Shown here: one piece after another, positions 63,297-64,000 of the stretch
Numbering within the stretch: the first letter of the stretch is position 1
Layout: each line of letters begins with the position of its first letter
Origin: Streptomyces sp. TBY4
GTDB lineage: Bacteria; Actinomycetota; Actinomycetes; Streptomycetales; Streptomycetaceae
Length of the DNA stretch: 64,000 nt
Direction of reading: 5' to 3'
NCBI RefSeq assembly: GCF_024213195.1
Contig: NZ_JANAVF010000024.1
Location: 22,401-86,400 of the forward strand
The notes under the pieces: model-generated
Databases searched by the model: none
Seen by the model: the letters and a program-made list of their open reading frames with translations, nothing else
Told to the model about the DNA's origin: nothing
Translations under genes and position numbers: made by a program

Positions 63297-64000
63297 ATGA
63301 GCAGCAGCAGCGACCCGGCCGTCTCGCTGAACGGCCTCACCAAGACCTACAAGGGCCTGCGCGCCGTCGACGCACTGACCGTGGACATCCGCGCCGGCCG
63401 TGTCACCGGCCTCCTGGGCCGCAACGGCGCCGGCAAGACCACCACCCTGCGGATGCTGCTGGGGCTCGCCACCCCGACCGCCGGCACCGCCACCATCCTC
63501 GGCAAGCCGTACGCCGAACTCCCCGACGCGGCCCACCGCATCGGCGTCAGCATGGACGGCATGGGCGGCGTCACCGGCGCCACCGTCCGCGGCGAACTGC
63601 GCATCTGGTGCACCGTGCTGGGCCTGCCCGCCGGCCGCGCCGACCAGGTCATGGAGTACACCGGCCTCGACTACGCCGCCGACCGCCCGGTCAAGGGCTG
63701 CTCCACCGGCATGCGCCAGCGCCTCGCCCTGGCCACCGCCCTGCTCGCCGACCCGGAGATCCTCATCCTCGACGAGCCGGCCAACGGCCTCGACCCGGAC
63801 GGCATCCGCTGGCTGCGCGCCACCCTGCGCACCCTGGCCCTGGGCGGCCGCACCGTCATCGTCTCCAGCCACCAGCTCGCCGAGCTGGAGCAGACGGTCG
63901 ACGACGTCGTGATCATGCAGCACTCCCTGCGCTACGCGGGCACCCTCGACGACCTCACCAGCGACGGCGCCGTCCGCCTGGAGGAGCGCTTCTTCGAGCT
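63297..64000 (+). CDS. ABC transporter ATP-binding protein, partial (runs off window)
   Basis: The frame is open for 234 codons to the window end. It has Walker A LLGRNGAGKTTTLRMLLG, signature KGCSTGMRQRLALATALL, Walker B ILILDEPANGLDPDG and the switch His in VSSHQLAELE. It is the ATPase of a CcmA/BcrA-like exporter, likely for the mature daptides. ATG 63297 follows GGAAAGGAC. The permease and protease genes expected for this RiPP class would lie beyond 64 kb. Confidence 0.9.
   Translation, partial: MSSSSDPAVSLNGLTKTYKGLRAVDALTVDIRAGRVTGLLGRNGAGKTTTLRMLLGLATPTAGTATILGKPYAELPDAAHRIGVSMDGMGGVTGATVRGELRIWCTVLGLPAGRADQVMEYTGLDYAADRPVKGCSTGMRQRLALATALLADPEILILDEPANGLDPDGIRWLRATLRTLALGGRTVIVSSHQLAELEQTVDDVVIMQHSLRYAGTLDDLTSDGAVRLEERFFE

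Overview
The window has the base and codon composition of Streptomyces: very high GC, GTG and TTG starts, many ATGA/GTGA gene overlaps, a rare TTA codon in a regulator, and gamma-butyrolactone (GBL) signalling genes. It looks like an accessory, natural-product-rich part of the genome. Two specialised-metabolite loci dominate, with smaller modules between them.

1-5.6 kb: a MatB-like acyl-CoA ligase, an EamA exporter, a hydrolase-GNAT fusion and a substrate-binding protein. 4.7-9.9 kb: a GBL signalling block with an NAD-dependent epimerase, an SDR, a P450, an AfsA-type synthase and a divergent ScbR/ArpA-type receptor. 10-31.9 kb: a biosynthetic cluster with a degenerate adenylating protein and its free-standing C-terminal-like partner, an HTH-only LysR protein with a TTA codon, an HpaB-type monooxygenase with flavin reductase, redox and aldolase enzymes, two exporters, and a shikimate-to-tyrosine supply set (class II DAHP synthase, chorismate mutase, prephenate dehydrogenase, chorismate synthase, DHQ synthase, transketolase, EPSP synthase). 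An acyl-CoA-dehydrogenase-like oxidase closes it. The product is probably derived from tyrosine or 4-hydroxyphenylpyruvate, but I do not recognise it. Four 18-bp sites resembling GBL-receptor operators lie at 9062, 10000, 12203 and 41239, and suggest one signalling regulon.

32-38 kb: a DHFR-like reductase, a small membrane protein, a DUF4097 plus DrrAB-type ABC module, an atypical tRNA-Trp(CCA), and three direct repeats at an exact 21-bp period plus an inverted copy, in front of two overlapping winged-helix genes. The last part looks like a plasmid replication or autoregulation locus. 37.8-46.2 kb: a HisC-like aminotransferase, a PPOX flavoprotein, an extra GAPDH, an AraC regulator, a methyltransferase coupled to a fatty-acyl-AMP-ligase-like enzyme, and TetR and CGNR regulators. 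46.2-50.2 kb: dispersed GC-rich repeats, a HicB-like protein and a second copy of the DUF4097-ABC module. 50.3-54.9 kb: a hydrolase with its TetR regulator, an orphan GBL-receptor-like protein, an SDR and an AraC regulator.

55-64 kb: a RiPP cluster that I assign to the daptides. It has a recognition protein, methyltransferase, class III aminotransferase and Fe-ADH-fold dehydrogenase in a tightly overlapped operon. Four short precursor genes follow, all with the leader motif LELGLQELEV and a C-terminal Thr, and then an ABC exporter that runs off the window. A LuxR-type regulator, a secreted 64-aa peptide and a luciferase-like oxidoreductase lie just upstream. The precursors form two pairs with identical cores, so the locus is predicted to make two different peptides with modified, aminated C-termini.
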